This document shows, in pieces, positions 31,519-42,729 of a stretch of 64,000 nt of DNA. The notes under the pieces are model-generated. The model was not told the DNA's origin, made no database searches, and was given only the letters and a program-made list of their open reading frames with translations. The translations under genes were made by a program, and so were the position numbers. Position 1 is the first letter of the stretch. Each line of letters starts with the position of its first letter. The DNA comes from Lepidostoma basale (Eukaryota > Arthropoda > Insecta > Trichoptera > Lepidostomatidae). The stretch covers positions 225,856-289,855 of the forward strand of contig JAHDVF020000420.1 in assembly GCA_022606425.2 (NCBI GenBank). The letters are read 5' to 3'.

Positions 31519-31992
31519 CATTTATCACCATTTTTTTGTCACGTGAATTCTACATCAGACGAACGACAGTGTGACAATCACACTGTCCTTGCCGGGAATA
31601 GAACCCGGAACCTTCGGGGTGGAAATCAATGCACTTACCACTCGGCCACGAAGTCGTCTTTTGTGTTTATTTCATTTTTATTTCACTGTTCTTTTAATTA
31701 ACTATAATAAGACACTTGAAACAATCCAACACCAGCAAAAAGTATTGAAGAATTTATTCAAATTGTCATTGGAACAAATGAAAAAAAAATTTTACACCTG
31801 TCAATTTTTTTTTATAAACGTAAAAACTCATGTGATTTTAACATCAAAACAGTGTAAACGTATTTTGTGTCACAAATGACTATCATAAAGTGCGGCAACA
31901 ATCAATTTGACCAAAACAATTCACTTATACACGAAATATCTCCAAATTTACGGGAGCACCACATGAACCAAACTAAATTTTCTTAAAACATA
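31519..31992 (-). mobile_element. SINE-T fused to the SINE-G 5' module
   Basis: 31519-31668 is a full SINE-T in reverse: the tRNA head at 31585-31660 contains GGTTCTATTCC as B box. It is joined at about 31670 to the 5' module of SINE-G (31992 to 31670), with ATAAACACAAA at the joint as in 510-530. Confidence 0.75.
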
Positions 31993-32428
31993 ATATTATT
32001 ATTGGAGAAGAGGAACACCTTACATCCACTTATGGTACTCTTCTGTAGTCTTTTGTTGCAGATAATGTAGTCAAAATTCTCGCCTTGGATCACATCATTA
32101 TCATTCATGTAATTCGGCTGAGGTCAGGCGGATATTTATGCTCGGGCTGCTCATTCACTGGCTGGATTTATGGGCCGTCCTATTCGGATATATAATACAG
32201 GTATTGTATGAATGCGTCTGATTCTATATCTCGAGCATCCACTTGATTTGGGTAGAACGTTATACGATATGGCACACGTTCCTGGTCAGTGGTCGGCAAA
32301 TTGAATAGAGAAATTATTGCAGTAAATCTTGGCAGTATGATAAAAGATAACATGATCCCGAAAAAAAGAGAAAATAGAGATTGCGAGGGCCGTATTATTA
32401 TTATTTTTATTATTATTATCATTCTCTT
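31993..32428. other. Unassigned, possible LINE
   Basis: Intermediate GC. The minus strand has a short GENFDYIICNKRLQKSTISG open stretch, which could be LINE-derived; not conclusive. Confidence 0.3.
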
Positions 32429-32429
32429 C

Positions 32430-32815
32430 TTCTTTCTGTGTCCTGTCAGGTCTCTCCAACGTTGACTGTCACCCTCATAGTGATGACCTGGGAAAAATAT
32501 CCAGAGCGGTATCCCCTCGCCTTCTCTGGAGGATTTTGTCGGGGTTACCTTCGCTTAGCTGGGTGTATCCAATTTTAATGCGCTGGAAGCTCGCCATTCG
32601 TCCTCTCTCTATCTGCTATGGCACTAAGTTATAGGTGCCACATTTCCCGGGGTCCGCGGGGTCTTTAAAAAGACCTCTCGTGGACGCTAGAGAGTTGGAC
32701 TTGATAGTAGTGTTGCTGTTGTAAATGCAACATGGCGCCTTACGACATTTTGTAGAGGCATACTTTCCAGCAAAACATACCCCATCGTAGCTCTACTACC
32801 CTTTTGAACCCTATT
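32430..32815 (-). mobile_element. RT-F-like LINE 3' end
   Basis: TTCTTCTTTC followed by TGTCAGGTCTCTCCAACGTT, the layout of the 48585 and 60160 ends. Decays after about 32700. Confidence 0.45.
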
Positions 32816-32854
32816 ATTATTATTATTATTTTGTTGAATCGCTATATCGTGTGA

Positions 32855-33340
32855 AAGAGCTGAAAGGGTTGGATGTAGGTGCCAAAATGAGTAGAGTGTC
32901 AGTAAGCTGTCTCTTGTATGCGGATGACGCTGTCCTACTTGCAGACAACGAGCATGAACTACAAGTCCTGGTAAATAGTACGTATGAGGTATGCATGCGA
33001 AGTGATCTGATGATGAGTGTGAATAAGTCCAAGGTAATAATTTTTTAAAAAGAAGAAATCAAGACAGTCTGCAATATTAGCGTGAATGGTGAAAATTTAG
33101 AGCAAGTAGATGAGTTCGTGTATTTAGGTATTATGTTAACAAAAGATGGGCGAGTGGAGAGAGATATTGAAAGAAATGTTGGGGCAGGCAACAAAGTGAA
33201 TGGTGCACTTAAAGTTGTCATCACAAACAAAAACCTATCCAAAAAAGCTAAAATGGCAGTGCACAATGGTGTTCTTCTACCGACCCTTATGTATGGAACG
33301 AAGCATGGAACTGGCAAAAGTACGGTGAAAGTAGAATAAA
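32855..33340 (+). mobile_element. RT-A-a LINE with RT catalytic YADD
   Basis: MKELKGLDVGAKMSRVSVSC, LLYADDAVLLADNEHELQVL (YADD, RT motif C), SVNKSKVIIF, stop, then NISVNGENLEQVDEFVYLG, VGAGNKVNGALKVVITNKN, MAVHNGVLLPTLMYG. Ends before the C-terminal region. A 1-base deletion near 33297 shifts the frame. Confidence 0.85.
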
Positions 33341-33810
33341 TAGCTATCGTAGTGATTCTCGTGACATGTGGGTTATTTTTACTCAGCTCGGGGGAGGGTT
33401 GAAGTTAGCTGTGATTTATTTGCGAATTAAGCTTTATGATTTTACACTTTGCCATGAAAACGTGTCACCGATACCAAATTTCACGTTTTAAATAAATCAT
33501 GGTGGTGAAATTCAACCGCGAAAATCGCACTTATACCCTTTTGAAATTTACTAGAAACAATCCGAGGATCTTTATCGCCATACAATAACTAATAAGGGTA
33601 GGCCACGACATAGGAACTTGAGTTCGGGGTGGGATTTTGCAGAATTGCACTTCCCCCTAAGAGTTGTTTATAGTCAAAATAAATAAGTTCAACATTCAGC
33701 CATTTTTCAGAAAAATGTTTTGAATCAAAGTTTTTCCCAAAGCTCCGAAAGCTTTTCACAATTTACTATATAAAGTAGAACGTCGTTATTCCGGACTAAT
33801 TGTTATTATT
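33341..33810. other. Unassigned, with a SINE-T scrap
   Basis: 33343-33370 (GTGATTCTCGTGACATG) is SINE-T 3' sequence; the rest unrecognised. Confidence 0.4.
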
Positions 33811-33811
33811 A

Positions 33812-34130
33812 GGCAGAAATAATGGAGTGCAACACTTTTCTTTCCGGACATATTTCTCTCGCTTCCTCAACATTCATACATCGTGTCATGCACGCGCGTT
33901 GATTTCTCTGACTCCTCACGTGGCCGACTTTTTGATTTATTTGGTCGTGCCACGTTTTCCTCGTTCTTCCTCTATTTCTAGTTCCATTTACATCGTTAAC
34001 ATATAATTTTTTTATCATTCTTTCTTCATTCATTCCTTCCATTTCATAACATCATCATTTGCACCGCTTTCGATTCTGATATTTTCATTCGACACTCTAT
34101 CATACACAGTATCCACACATTCGTATCCAC
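33812..34130 (-). mobile_element. RT-A-a LINE fragment
   Basis: Minus: MEGMNEERMIKKLYVNDVNG, TRNRGRTRKTWHDQINQ, VRSQRNQRACMTRCMNVEEA. Deletion between GHMER and the VSNENI region; tail missing. Confidence 0.75.
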
Positions 34131-34132
34131 AT

Positions 34133-34318
34133 ATGTGTTGGATTGCTCTTAACATCATGACAGCATGAGCCAAATCGATGTAAAGGGTATTATAGCTATC
34201 ATAGTGATTCTCGTGTGATAGGCAGCTAAACTATCGCCATTTTATTGTCATGTGAATTCTTCACCAGACCAAAAACAGTGTGACAATCGCACTGTCCTCG
34301 CCGGTACTCGAACTTAAA
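34133..34318 (-). mobile_element. SINE-T, head truncated
   Basis: Reverse copy: 3' body AGCCAAATCGATGTAAAGGG at one end, the CAGTGTGAC hairpin remnant and part of the B box (CGGTACTCGAA) at the other. Confidence 0.65.
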
Positions 34319-34595
34319 AATGTGAAGTGTTCTCCTACATTGTAGCATATATACATCTTTCAAAAATTTATCAGACGTCGTGGTCGTAAGAAGGGCGGAA
34401 TGGGGATGTTGTATTACATAAAGCGTGCGCTTAACCCAACCAATGACAGGTCATAAGTTGTGTAAACGCCTCGACCAACATATTCTCTTTTTACAATTTG
34501 CATCTTAGTCTCTATTGAGATAACAATTAATCCTTAAAATGATAACCTGCAATAGGTAAATTCAGTATTCGTCTACAAGTAATTGTATACATTCA
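34319..34595 (-). repeat. RPT-A1 repeat
   Basis: Reverse copy of 47245-47480: CATTGTAGCATATATACATC, GGGCGGAATGGGGATGTTGT, ACCAATGACAGGTCATAAG. Confidence 0.75.
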
Positions 34596-34621
34596 AAATG
34601 AAATATAACGGTGTTTTTGTT

Positions 34622-34668
34622 TAACTATTTCCACTCTTGTCTGTAAAGACAAAAGTGGAAGTAGTTAA
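34622..34668. repeat. Hairpin
   Basis: TAACTATTTCCACTCTTGTCT and its near reverse complement AGACAAAAGTGGAAGTAGTTA, separated by a few bases. Confidence 0.8.
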
Positions 34669-34799
34669 AAAACATAGTTTCTTTTAATTATTATTTAAAA
34701 TGAACTTATATCAAAAGATTTCAGAAAATCATTTGATTATCTTATTTTTTAATGTTTTATTTACCTTCGATCTAGAAATTTTACTTATTTATAGTTAGA

Positions 34800-35215
34800 A
34801 AGTTTCAATCCTTGGATTGGTTTGCAGCAATTTCTTCTATTCTTCTCTTCCATTCTTCCCTGTCTTGTGCGGCTCTTTTGAAATCTGCATATGATGAGCA
34901 GCGCACGTCCACCAACAGGTCCTCCAGGTACTCTCGGCGTGGGCGTCCCCTAGAGTTTGTCCACTCGGTCATACCCTCCATTATGGCATGCAAGAGACCT
35001 TCTTGACGTATTTCATGGCCGATCCATCTTGCACGCCTTTCAGACAACGTCCTGAGCAGGTGCCTTCCTCCTTCGATTCTATGAAAAACCTCCTCATTCG
35101 TGATGTGGTCTCTCCAGGAAATTCCTAATAGTCTTCTATAGGACCGCATCTCAAAAGCCTCTAGTCTCCGTTTATCTCTTTTGGATAGGCACCATGTCTC
35201 GCAGTCACATCAAGG
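34800..35215 (-). mobile_element. RT-F LINE 3' end
   Basis: Minus 114-codon frame: MRSYRRLLGISWRDHITNEE, RRARWIGHEIRQEGLLHAIM, EGMTEWTNSRGRPRREYLED, FKRAAQDREEWKRRIEEI. The standard C-terminus of another RT family (ISWRDHxTNEEV...GRPR). No catalytic part. Confidence 0.8.
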
Positions 35216-35439
35216 CACTCTATAAGGTATTGATGAGGAGTATTCTCAGTTTCAAGTCTAAATTATTTGATTCTATTATTTTCGACCTTTTATTAAATGC
35301 AAGCCTAGCCTGATGTATACCTACGGTTATAATTTTACTTAACAACATTTATATTTTCATGTATGTGTTTATTTTATAATTTCTAAAGAAATTTGTATAA
35401 GAATACAGTAAATTAAATATTTTTAAATTTAATTTATAA
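35216..35439. other. Unassigned
   Basis: AT-rich. Confidence 0.35.
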
Positions 35440-35840
35440 ATTTTTAATTGTATCTCAATAGAGACGAAGACGTAAACTGGAAACTGAACATGGATGATCA
35501 AGGTGTTTACAGGACTTATGACCTGTCATTGGTTGGGTTAAGCGCACGCTTTATGTAATTACAACATTCCCCATTCCACCTTGGTTATTGTGATCATGCA
35601 TGACAAATTTTTGGAAGATGTATATATGCTTCAAAATCCAAATTTATCTTCACGTGTCAGTTTCAGTCAGCCACCTATGTAGATTTGGTTGCACTTGTGA
35701 ATTTTTTCAATAATTAACCTATACAACCGACCCATTAACGCCATCTATGGAGAATGATTTTCGGCATTTAGCAAACTACCTTATTAACGCAATGCGAAGG
35801 CTGTCGCCTAACATATTAATTTATAAACGTCGTTAGAAGA
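35440..35840 (+). repeat. RPT-A2 repeat, long form
   Basis: TTGTATCTCAATAGAGACGA through TTCACGTGTCAGTTTCAGTC to CGCAATGCGAAGG; matches 46485-46868 in reverse over about 390 bp. No ORF. Confidence 0.78.
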
Positions 35841-36204
35841 GTCGTATTTGGTTCGTCAGCCGCAGATTGCCGACCACTGGTCTAGGCTGAGCTCCACGGC
35901 CGTATTCCGGGTCAGTAAAGCTCTTAATTATTTACCATAGATTGAATTAATTACGGTTGAAAGATTACAATGGATTCGGCTACAGTTTCGGCATGAAATT
36001 TAATACAGAACTACCTAACTAAACATCACGCAAATCCCAGGAGGCATAGTTGGAGTTGGCAAAGTTGGAACACTGCACAGTTTTATCCTGAGATAATTCT
36101 AAAGATTCTTTTATATTTGAGTTAGGTGCTCTAAGATTGAGCACTTAGTTTAAATCGATGATATCAATTAAACAAATATTACATAAGATAATCAAAGGAT
36201 TTTA
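35841..36204. other. Unassigned
   Basis: Contains AACTAAACATCACGC at about 36018 (possible RT-A tail scrap). Confidence 0.35.
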
Positions 36205-36460
36205 CTGATGACCTTCGTGGTCGAGTGGTAAGTGCATTGACTGCCACCCCAAAGGTTCCTGGTAAAATTCCCGGCGAGGGCAGTGTGATTGTCACACTGT
36301 CTTTGGTCTGGTGTAGAATTCACGTGACAAAAAAATGGCGAGAAATTAGCTCTCTATTACATGTCACGAGAATCACTATGATAGCTATTATACCCTTTAC
36401 ATCGATTTCGCTCATGCTGTCAAGATGTAAAGAGCGATCATTAAATAAATAAATAAAAAA
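36205..36460 (+). mobile_element. SINE-T, fullest copy
   Basis: tRNA head CTTCGTGGTCGAGTGGTAAG (A box), degraded B box (GGTAAAATTCCC), hairpin CAGTGTGATTGTCACACTG, body with TTTGGTCTGGTGTAGAATTC, 3' end ATGTAAAGAGCGATCATT, then (AAAT)n tail at 36442-36458. Confidence 0.8.
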
Positions 36461-36499
36461 TATCTCTTGGAAGTTTATTTGAAATAATAATTAAATATT

Positions 36500-36545
36500 A
36501 AATAGTCCGTTGTTTTGGCCGAAACACTATGATACTTAAGCGTTC
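36500..36545. repeat. HHR-2 outer-end fragment
   Basis: TTAAATAGTCCGTTGTTTTGG ... CGAAACACTATGATACTT. No core here. Confidence 0.5.
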
Positions 36546-36589
36546 TTCTTCTTCTTGATAATTGATAACATACCTATTGAGGAAGTCAT

Positions 36590-36945
36590 GCGATTCGCTT
36601 ACCTAGGTGTAGAGATCGGTATATTCCTGTCACCTGTATGACGAAGTGCGAGCACAAACCAACAAAGCGACAGCCGTGGCTGGCTGCTTGCGCGACACCA
36701 TATGGAGGAACGAATATATGCTAACTGAAAGTAAAGTCAAGATATACAAGGCATGCGTTCGCCCCATCATGACGTATGGAATAGAGGTCAGAGCCGATAC
36801 CAATAGAACTAAGAACTTTCTTAGAGTAGCAGGAATGCAAACTCTACGCTCCATCGTAGGCAAAACCCTCAGAGATCGTATCAGAAATGAAATAATAAAG
36901 TTTGTCTGCGGTGTTGAGGACATATTGAGATGTGTTATGAAGTGT
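36590..36945 (+). mobile_element. RT-C LINE fragment
   Basis: RFAYLGVEI, then VRAQTNKATAVAGCLRDTIW, RNEYMLTESKVKIYKACVRP, IMTYGIEVRADTNRTKNFLR, TLRSIVGKTLRDRIRNE. Diverged relative of the 23185 copy. Confidence 0.8.
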
Positions 36946-36974
36946 TATGAACAAAATAATGAAAAGATCTTTAT

Positions 36975-37450
36975 GCTGGTTTCTTATTCTTATTATTTTT
37001 GTCATGTCATACCTCCGTGGTGCATAGGGCCTCAAGGAACCTTCTCCACCCGACTCTATCGCATGCCTGATGCCTAACATCATCCCAAGTGAGGCCTGAT
37101 GCCTTAACCTCGTCCTGCAGGGCTCTTCTCCAGGTGGCTCTAAATCTGCCTCGCTTCCTCTTTCCCCCCATAGGGGACCAGTCTAGTGCACCCTGAGCGA
37201 TGCAGGCTGGATTGCGTCTCATAGTGTGACCGATCTACAGCCATTTGCGTCTAGCGACTAGTTCTCTAATTGGTTTTTCGCCTGCCATGGTCCAGAGAAC
37301 GGAATTTGACACTGTTTAGGGTCAATAGATCTGAATATTGAGCGAAGACACCTATTTATAAACACCTGGAGTTTTCCAATAACGTCCGCGGTAGATGTCC
37401 AAGTCTCACATCCGTACAGCAGTACGCTTTTAACGCTACTGCTGAATATT
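36975..37450 (-). mobile_element. RT-F LINE 3' end (KRKRGRFRATWRR type)
   Basis: Minus: MRRNPACIAQGALDWSPMGG, KRKRGRFRATWRRALQDEVK, ASGLTWDDVRHQACDRVGWR. Common LINE C-terminus (R-P-x-x-x-W-R-R-x-L-x-x-E). Extends upstream with breaks; a short piece repeats at about 37515-37570. Confidence 0.75.
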
Positions 37451-37574
37451 TAGAGCTTGAGTTGGTTACAAAAGCTGGTCATGGTCACAAAGGGGATACC
37501 GTGGAGCAAGATTGGGGTGGATTCAATATTGAGCGAAGGCACCTATTTATAAATATCTGGAGTTTTCCATGCTG

Positions 37575-37770
37575 GTTTAGACACATGAAAAGAAAGAAAG
37601 GTAAACAATCTAATATTCAATATCGGCCACGTGAGGAGTCTGAGAAATCGACTTGCGAGCATAACACGGTGTATGAATGTTGAGGATTTGAGATAAGTTT
37701 ATCGGTAAAGAACAGTGTGACGGTACATTCTTTCTTCCCCCTTGGGGTAGACGGCGGAATAGTTATTATA
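37575..37770 (+). mobile_element. RT-A-a fragment, decayed
   Basis: WFRHMKRKKG, then NIQYRPREESEKSTCEHNTV in a shifted frame and the 3' UTR GGGGTAGACGGCGGAATAG without a TTAG array. Confidence 0.65.
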
Positions 37771-38164
37771 GTGAGCTATACGCGATGTTTCATTAATGAT
37801 CTTACGTACGAGTACAGAACATTAGCATAAAGCTATTAAAAAACGATAGTCGGTATATCCGGGCGCAAAAGCTTAAAAGCAAAGCTTTCTATAGTCAATC
37901 TCCCGGGGCGGTTGTTAAACAAATTATTCAAGAAGCTCTTCCACTAATAGACTTGACCTTTTCCAGAGCTTCTGTCCTCCAGCTTCCTTAAATTTTTAAT
38001 TCTACCTCATCTCACCGTTGCGATGTTCCGTTGAGATGAGGTATGTCCGTTGTTGATTATTTTCAACCTATCCTTCCTTCCTTAACCCCTTTCTATACAA
38101 CAAATGTAAACAAAACAATAACAAAGTCAATAAAATGATTTGGACACATGAAAAGAATAAATAA
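37771..38164. other. Unassigned; hairpin at 38006-38047
   Basis: TACCTCATCTCA and TGAGATGAGGTA are inverted around a loop of about 18 bases. Confidence 0.5.
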
Positions 38165-38495
38165 TCAAATCAAATCAGTTTATTAACTCAAAAGATATTA
38201 CAAACAAGAAAATATTTAAGGCATCTATTGAGTACAGGTAAAATATTATAAAAATACAACATAGTACCGTTTTTGTGATGTAATCACCTCAAGGGCTCAT
38301 TAGACGTAGATCTCCGAGGAGACCGCGTTCAGCAGACTAATTGTTCTTCCCACCGGTGTCACCAGAGGCAGATTGGTTCTGATTCTGCTGGCCGGTAGGT
38401 AAAACAATCTGTGCTATCGTTGTCGGAGAAATCTATTAGGAACAAAAAGACCAAAACCCTCTAGCACGGCCGAGTTCACGAAATATCCCCATTCT
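38165..38495 (-). mobile_element. RT-D LINE 3' end
   Basis: AATCAAATCAAATCAG tail, 3' UTR, then codons for the NxxSAxxRATxVG and RQHRLFYLP region (reverse). Confidence 0.7.
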
Positions 38496-38999
38496 TGATG
38501 AGATACGTTTTTTGCCTATTTATATTTTGATGACCATCATGTTAATTATTTTGAGAAATGACCTGTTTCTCTGCAAAATATAATAGCATCATTGTGGAAA
38601 CACAATAAAATTGTTGTTTTTTTGTTCTGTGCTAAATGTTCAAAATTGAAACCGATTTTCTCCTTATGAAAACAAAATGTACCATTTTTATTAAATGAAA
38701 TATTTAAATGGTTTCGTTTTCACTTCGACAGACAGAAAATACATTTACACAATGTATTTTTCCTGAAAGGAACAACTGTATCATTATTTTCAAAGAAAAC
38801 CTCATTTTACATTAACAAAAGATCAAAATTACTGTAATATTTCACACCCTCTACCAAAATCTACGAATCTTTATGACAAGAAGAACAATAAAACGATTTC
38901 TACATGAAGAAACTGTGAAAGAGCTAGAATAAAATGAATCCAAGATTTAATAATGCTATATTCAAATATTATTTGGACAAAATATTAGTTGGTCATTAA
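38496..38999. other. Unassigned intron
   Basis: No feature recognised. Confidence 0.35.
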
Positions 39000-39900
39000 G
39001 AGTAAGAAGTGAATCTATAAAGCATGCGTAAGACCAATAATAACATATGGCGTCGAAGCAAGGGCAGACACAGTAAGGACCGAACAAGTTTTAAGGACTT
39101 CCGAGATCTTTCCGGAACTTTCCGGAACGAATTTCATTTAATTTATTTTAATAAAAATAACAAACATTACAGACATGTTTCTAGATCGTTTGCAATTGCG
39201 TTATGATAATTTAAAAGAGAAGCATTAAAAATAATAATAATAAGCTTAAGAAGTAGAAATAATCATAACATTGATATTGCATCCCCGAGGCAACTCACAC
39301 TATCACGAAATATGTCGATTTCCGAGGCGACCCGATTAAGCAATAAGATTGCCCTACCCACAGGCATAACCATTGGCAGGTTGGTTCTGCAGCGCATCAA
39401 ATAAAACAATCTGTGCTGTCTTTGACGAAGGTAATTATCAGGGACGAATAGACCTACATCACTCAGGACATCCGAGTTATGTATATGGCCGCCAATCAGC
39501 TGAAAGAAGTGAACTCCCAAGTAAATATTCCTCCTTCTCTCCAATGATTGATAGCTTAGCATACCTAGCAAGAATTCAGTCGGAAAGAACCTGAGAACGA
39601 TGAAGACACTGAGGACAATAGCATGCAAAACACTGAGAGATCGCGTGAGGAACACCAGAATTATAAAGATCTGTGAAGTTGGTAAAAAGGGACGGGTACG
39701 GTCAAGTCCAAAGAATGGAGACCACCAGACTCTCCTATATTGCACTACATAATCAGCTTCACGAGACTCGTCCTCGTGGAAGACCTCATAAAAGATGGAG
39801 AGACAGCTGAGAGTCTACCTCACAGGAGGAGCAACACTCTGGAAAACAGACCGCATAGGTCTACAACAAGGAAAAAGAAGAAGACAAAGATGATCAAATA
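39000..39900 (+). mobile_element. RT-C LINE split by RT-D
   Basis: 39000-39115 encodes KACVRPIITYGVEARADTVR, TEQVLRTSE; 39598-39900 resumes with MKTLRTIACKTLRDRVRNTR, IIKICEVG and GRPHKRWRDS, ending in a GAAGAAGA tail. RT-D lies between. Confidence 0.8.
39125..39597 (-). mobile_element. RT-D LINE 3' end inserted in RT-C
   Basis: Minus: FFPTEFLLGMLSYQSLERRR, HFFQLIGGHIHNSDVLSDVG, LFVPDNYLRQRQHRLFYLMR, PVGRAILLLNRVASEIDIFR. GAACGA appears at both edges (39125 and 39595), possibly the target duplication. Confidence 0.8.
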
Positions 39901-39939
39901 AATATCACATCGTATGTATAAAAAATATCGCACAAAAGA

Positions 39940-40065
39940 CTACCTTCGTAGCATAGTAGTAAGAGCTTTGACTACCACACCACAAGTCCTGGGTGATTGA
40001 TGGCGATGGCATTGTGATTGTTATTTTGAATTTGGTCTGATGTAGAATTCTCGTGACAAAGTTTT
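39940..40065 (+). mobile_element. SINE-T, decayed
   Basis: ACCTTCGTAGCATAGTAGTA head, GTCCTGGGTGATTGATGGCG in place of the B box, then TTTGGTCTGATGTAGAATTC. Confidence 0.6.
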
Positions 40066-40074
40066 ATTATTAAA

Positions 40075-40275
40075 ATAATGAATGGATTAAGATGGTTTGA
40101 ATACATGGCAAAAATTAATGAAAAGTGAATGGTTAAAAAGTATTTATCATGTAAACAACGTAAATGGAACTAGAAATAGAGAAAGACAGAGGAAAACGTG
40201 GTACGATCAAATCAATGTGGTGGTCCATTATTTCTGCCTTTCCCTTCGAGAAGAAAACTTGGTGATTAATAAGTT
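40075..40275 (+). mobile_element. RT-A-a fragment with internal deletion
   Basis: MNGLRWFEYMAKINEK, NNVNGTRNRERQRKTWYDQI joined directly to the 3' UTR (GGTGGTCCATTATTTCTGCC). Confidence 0.7.
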
Positions 40276-40500
40276 TAAATAGAATTTTTAAACATTTTTT
40301 TTAGTAAAGTTACTGGGAAAAGAATGTACTGATTTTATGCACTAAAATCTTCTTCATAATTATAATTTCTGCCTTTTTTTATTCCAACTTCTCATTAACA
40401 TAGTTAGCAGGCAAAATGGATGGCGGTTTTATCTCCGGTGGCAGAGATCCGTAACTTTAGGTTCATTGATAATTTTCAAAAAACAAACCAATGAGATCTA
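40276..40500. other. Unassigned
   Basis: No feature. Confidence 0.35.
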
Positions 40501-40854
40501 AAAATGATGACATTTAAGGTAGTAGTCTGGTAACCTAAGCCGAATTTCATGTCTTTTTTGGACGAAGAATTAAAACATTTCAAACAATTACATATTTAAG
40601 GTAGTCTGGTAACTTAAGCCGATTTTCGTGTCATTTTTGAAGGGCGTTTTTTTGTAGGAAAATAAAAATGAATCGTTTAGGAAATTTAGGATGTTTTTAT
40701 TTTCATACATATTAAAGATACAAAAAAATTAGAAAATTTTTAATAGTTTATTATTATTAATCGAAGTTGGCACCTCGGAAAAAAACCGCGTGGGTGGCCC
40801 GAGTGATTTTGGCTCTTTATGTTATCTGAAATCAAAAATTCTTGAAAATTCTGT

Positions 40855-41227
40855 AAACATGTGTATATTTGTTTTATTCCATGATTGTATTATCAAAAAC
40901 GGTGGATACGTGGAACATAAATTAAATAGACAATATGTGCACCATCTAAAAAGAACATTTTGGGTTAAATTATTTTTATTTTGTTATTTTATTTTATATC
41001 ATTGTATTTTATATTATTTGTTTTAGATTTATTTTGTGGGTGTTGGACGATCGAAGTGTGCGCGGGAGATGCCTATTGGTGGCGATGAGGTTCGCAACCC
41101 ATCACACCGCGTCTCCTTCGGGGCGAAAAGAGAAGGATGGAGTGCCGCATCAGTAAAGTGTGACAGTCCATTCTTTCTGCCTACCCTTTCGGGGAAACAG
41201 CGTGATGGTTAGTTAGTTAGTTAGTTC
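40855..41227 (+). mobile_element. SINE-G, short form
   Basis: Starts near AACGGTGGATACGTGGAACA, then the AT-rich middle, GCGCGGGAGATGCCTATTGG, shared tail and TTAG array. TTCT flanks both sides (41227 on). Lacks the 5' module. Confidence 0.8.
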
Positions 41228-41496
41228 TTAATCTACAGACATGTCATTCTCGTCGCAACTAACGAGACATTTTTTCACCCCTAACTTTTTATTTTACAAC
41301 CCCTTCTTTGCTACCTTTTTTTTTCAAAGTCCGCCATTTTGTTATTTATCCATGAAATTTAACTTCTATAGTAACCGACCAGAATGACATGTCTTTAGAT
41401 TAAGAATTTTCAAGAATATTTGATTTCAGATAACATCAAGAGCCAAAATCCCCCGGGTCACCCACGCGCTTTTTTTTCGATGTGCCAACTTCGATT

Positions 41497-41815
41497 AAAC
41501 TAACTAACTAACCATCACGCCGTCTCCCCGAAAGGGTAGGCAGAAAGAATGGACTGTCACACTTTAACCGATGCGGCACTCCATCCTTCTCTTTTCGCCC
41601 CACGGGAGACGCGGTGTGATGGGTTGCGAACCTCATCGCCACCAATAGGCATCTCCCGCGCACACTTCGATCTTCCAACATCCACAAAATAAATCTAAAA
41701 CAAAAAATATAAAATACAATGATATAAAATAAAATAACAAAATAAAAATAATTTATCACAAAATGTTATTTTTAGATGGTGCACATTTGTCTATTTAATT
41801 TATGTTCCACTATTT
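41497..41815 (-). mobile_element. SINE-G, short form, in the opposite arm
   Basis: Reverse copy of the same length class; CTAACTAACTAACCATCACG at 41500, ends near 41815 (TATGTTCCAC). Confidence 0.8.
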
Positions 41816-42269
41816 ATTATTTTATTATTTTTATTATTATGGCAAAGCCAGACATAAAAAAAATTCTTGGTTTATAAAACCGAACTGACCCTTAAAATCC
41901 CTGATAATCGACATTCTTCTTCTTCTTCCTCTTCATCATTGTCCTATTCATAAATAAGATTCATCCATTATCCATTTGTTTCATTATCTCTCATATACAA
42001 TTTGAATGGTTTATTTATCTAAACATCAAGAGGTGGCAATTGTGAAGTAAGTATGAAATTAATAATAATAATAATAATAAAGTATGAAATTTTTTCAAAA
42101 AAAATATTTTTTGTATCTTTAATATATAAATAAAAACATCATAAATTTCCAAAACGATTCATTTTTATTTTCCTAAAAAAAACGCGCTCCAAAAACGACA
42201 TTAAAATCAGCTTAAGTTACCTTAAATATGGAATTGTTTGAAATGTTTTAATTCTGTGTCATAAAATTA

Positions 42270-42340
42270 TGAATGATCCATCCTCTCTGCCTACCCCTCC
42301 GGGGAAATGGCGTGATGGTTAATTAGTTAGTTAGTTAGAA
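42270..42340 (+). mobile_element. RT-A 3' tail only
   Basis: CTGCCTACCCCTCCGGGGAA ... GATGG then TTAGTTAGTTAG. Confidence 0.75.
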
Positions 42341-42729
42341 TTTAATTCGAAACTATTTTAAAATGTTTGCGATCCCGGTTATAAGATTTCCTTTGGCAAG
42401 ATTTTTTATACTAGAACATTCCGTTAACATGGCGGAAGTTCTGAGTCTAAGAGCTCTACTGGATGTTGGAAATTGTTTTCGGATACGTGGGATTATTGAT
42501 TTAGAATAACAGCACGTGATGAAGGAACGAAGATGAAAATAATTAAGAAATAGGAAGGCCAATGTCGAAAGTTGTAATCCTTTGGGATACATTTCTATTT
42601 CTAGATCAGAAAGTTAAGGTTATAACAGGCCCTTCGCCATGTTGCCATTTTCACAAACAACCGTACGTAAGTTGCATATTTTTCTTTTTGTAAATAATTT
42701 CTCTAAATTTTTTTTTTTAAACAAGTTGA
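42341..42729. other. Unassigned
   Basis: A minus-strand 79-codon frame has no recognisable motif. Confidence 0.35.

Larger units (their letters stand above)
40505..42245. mobile_element. FB-1 foldback element carrying two SINE-G insertions
   Basis: 40530-40850 and its inverse 41405-41500 plus 41820-42240 share TAACTTAAGCCGATTTTCGT, AGGGCGTTTTTTTGTAGGAA and AATCGAAGTTGGCACCTCG. A single-arm copy at 51750-52143 shows the uninterrupted order. No coding capacity. Confidence 0.75.

Noticed and set aside
32855..33048. Functional reverse transcriptase gene
   Set aside because: YADD is intact but the frame stops after 65 codons and the finger, palm and endonuclease parts are absent.
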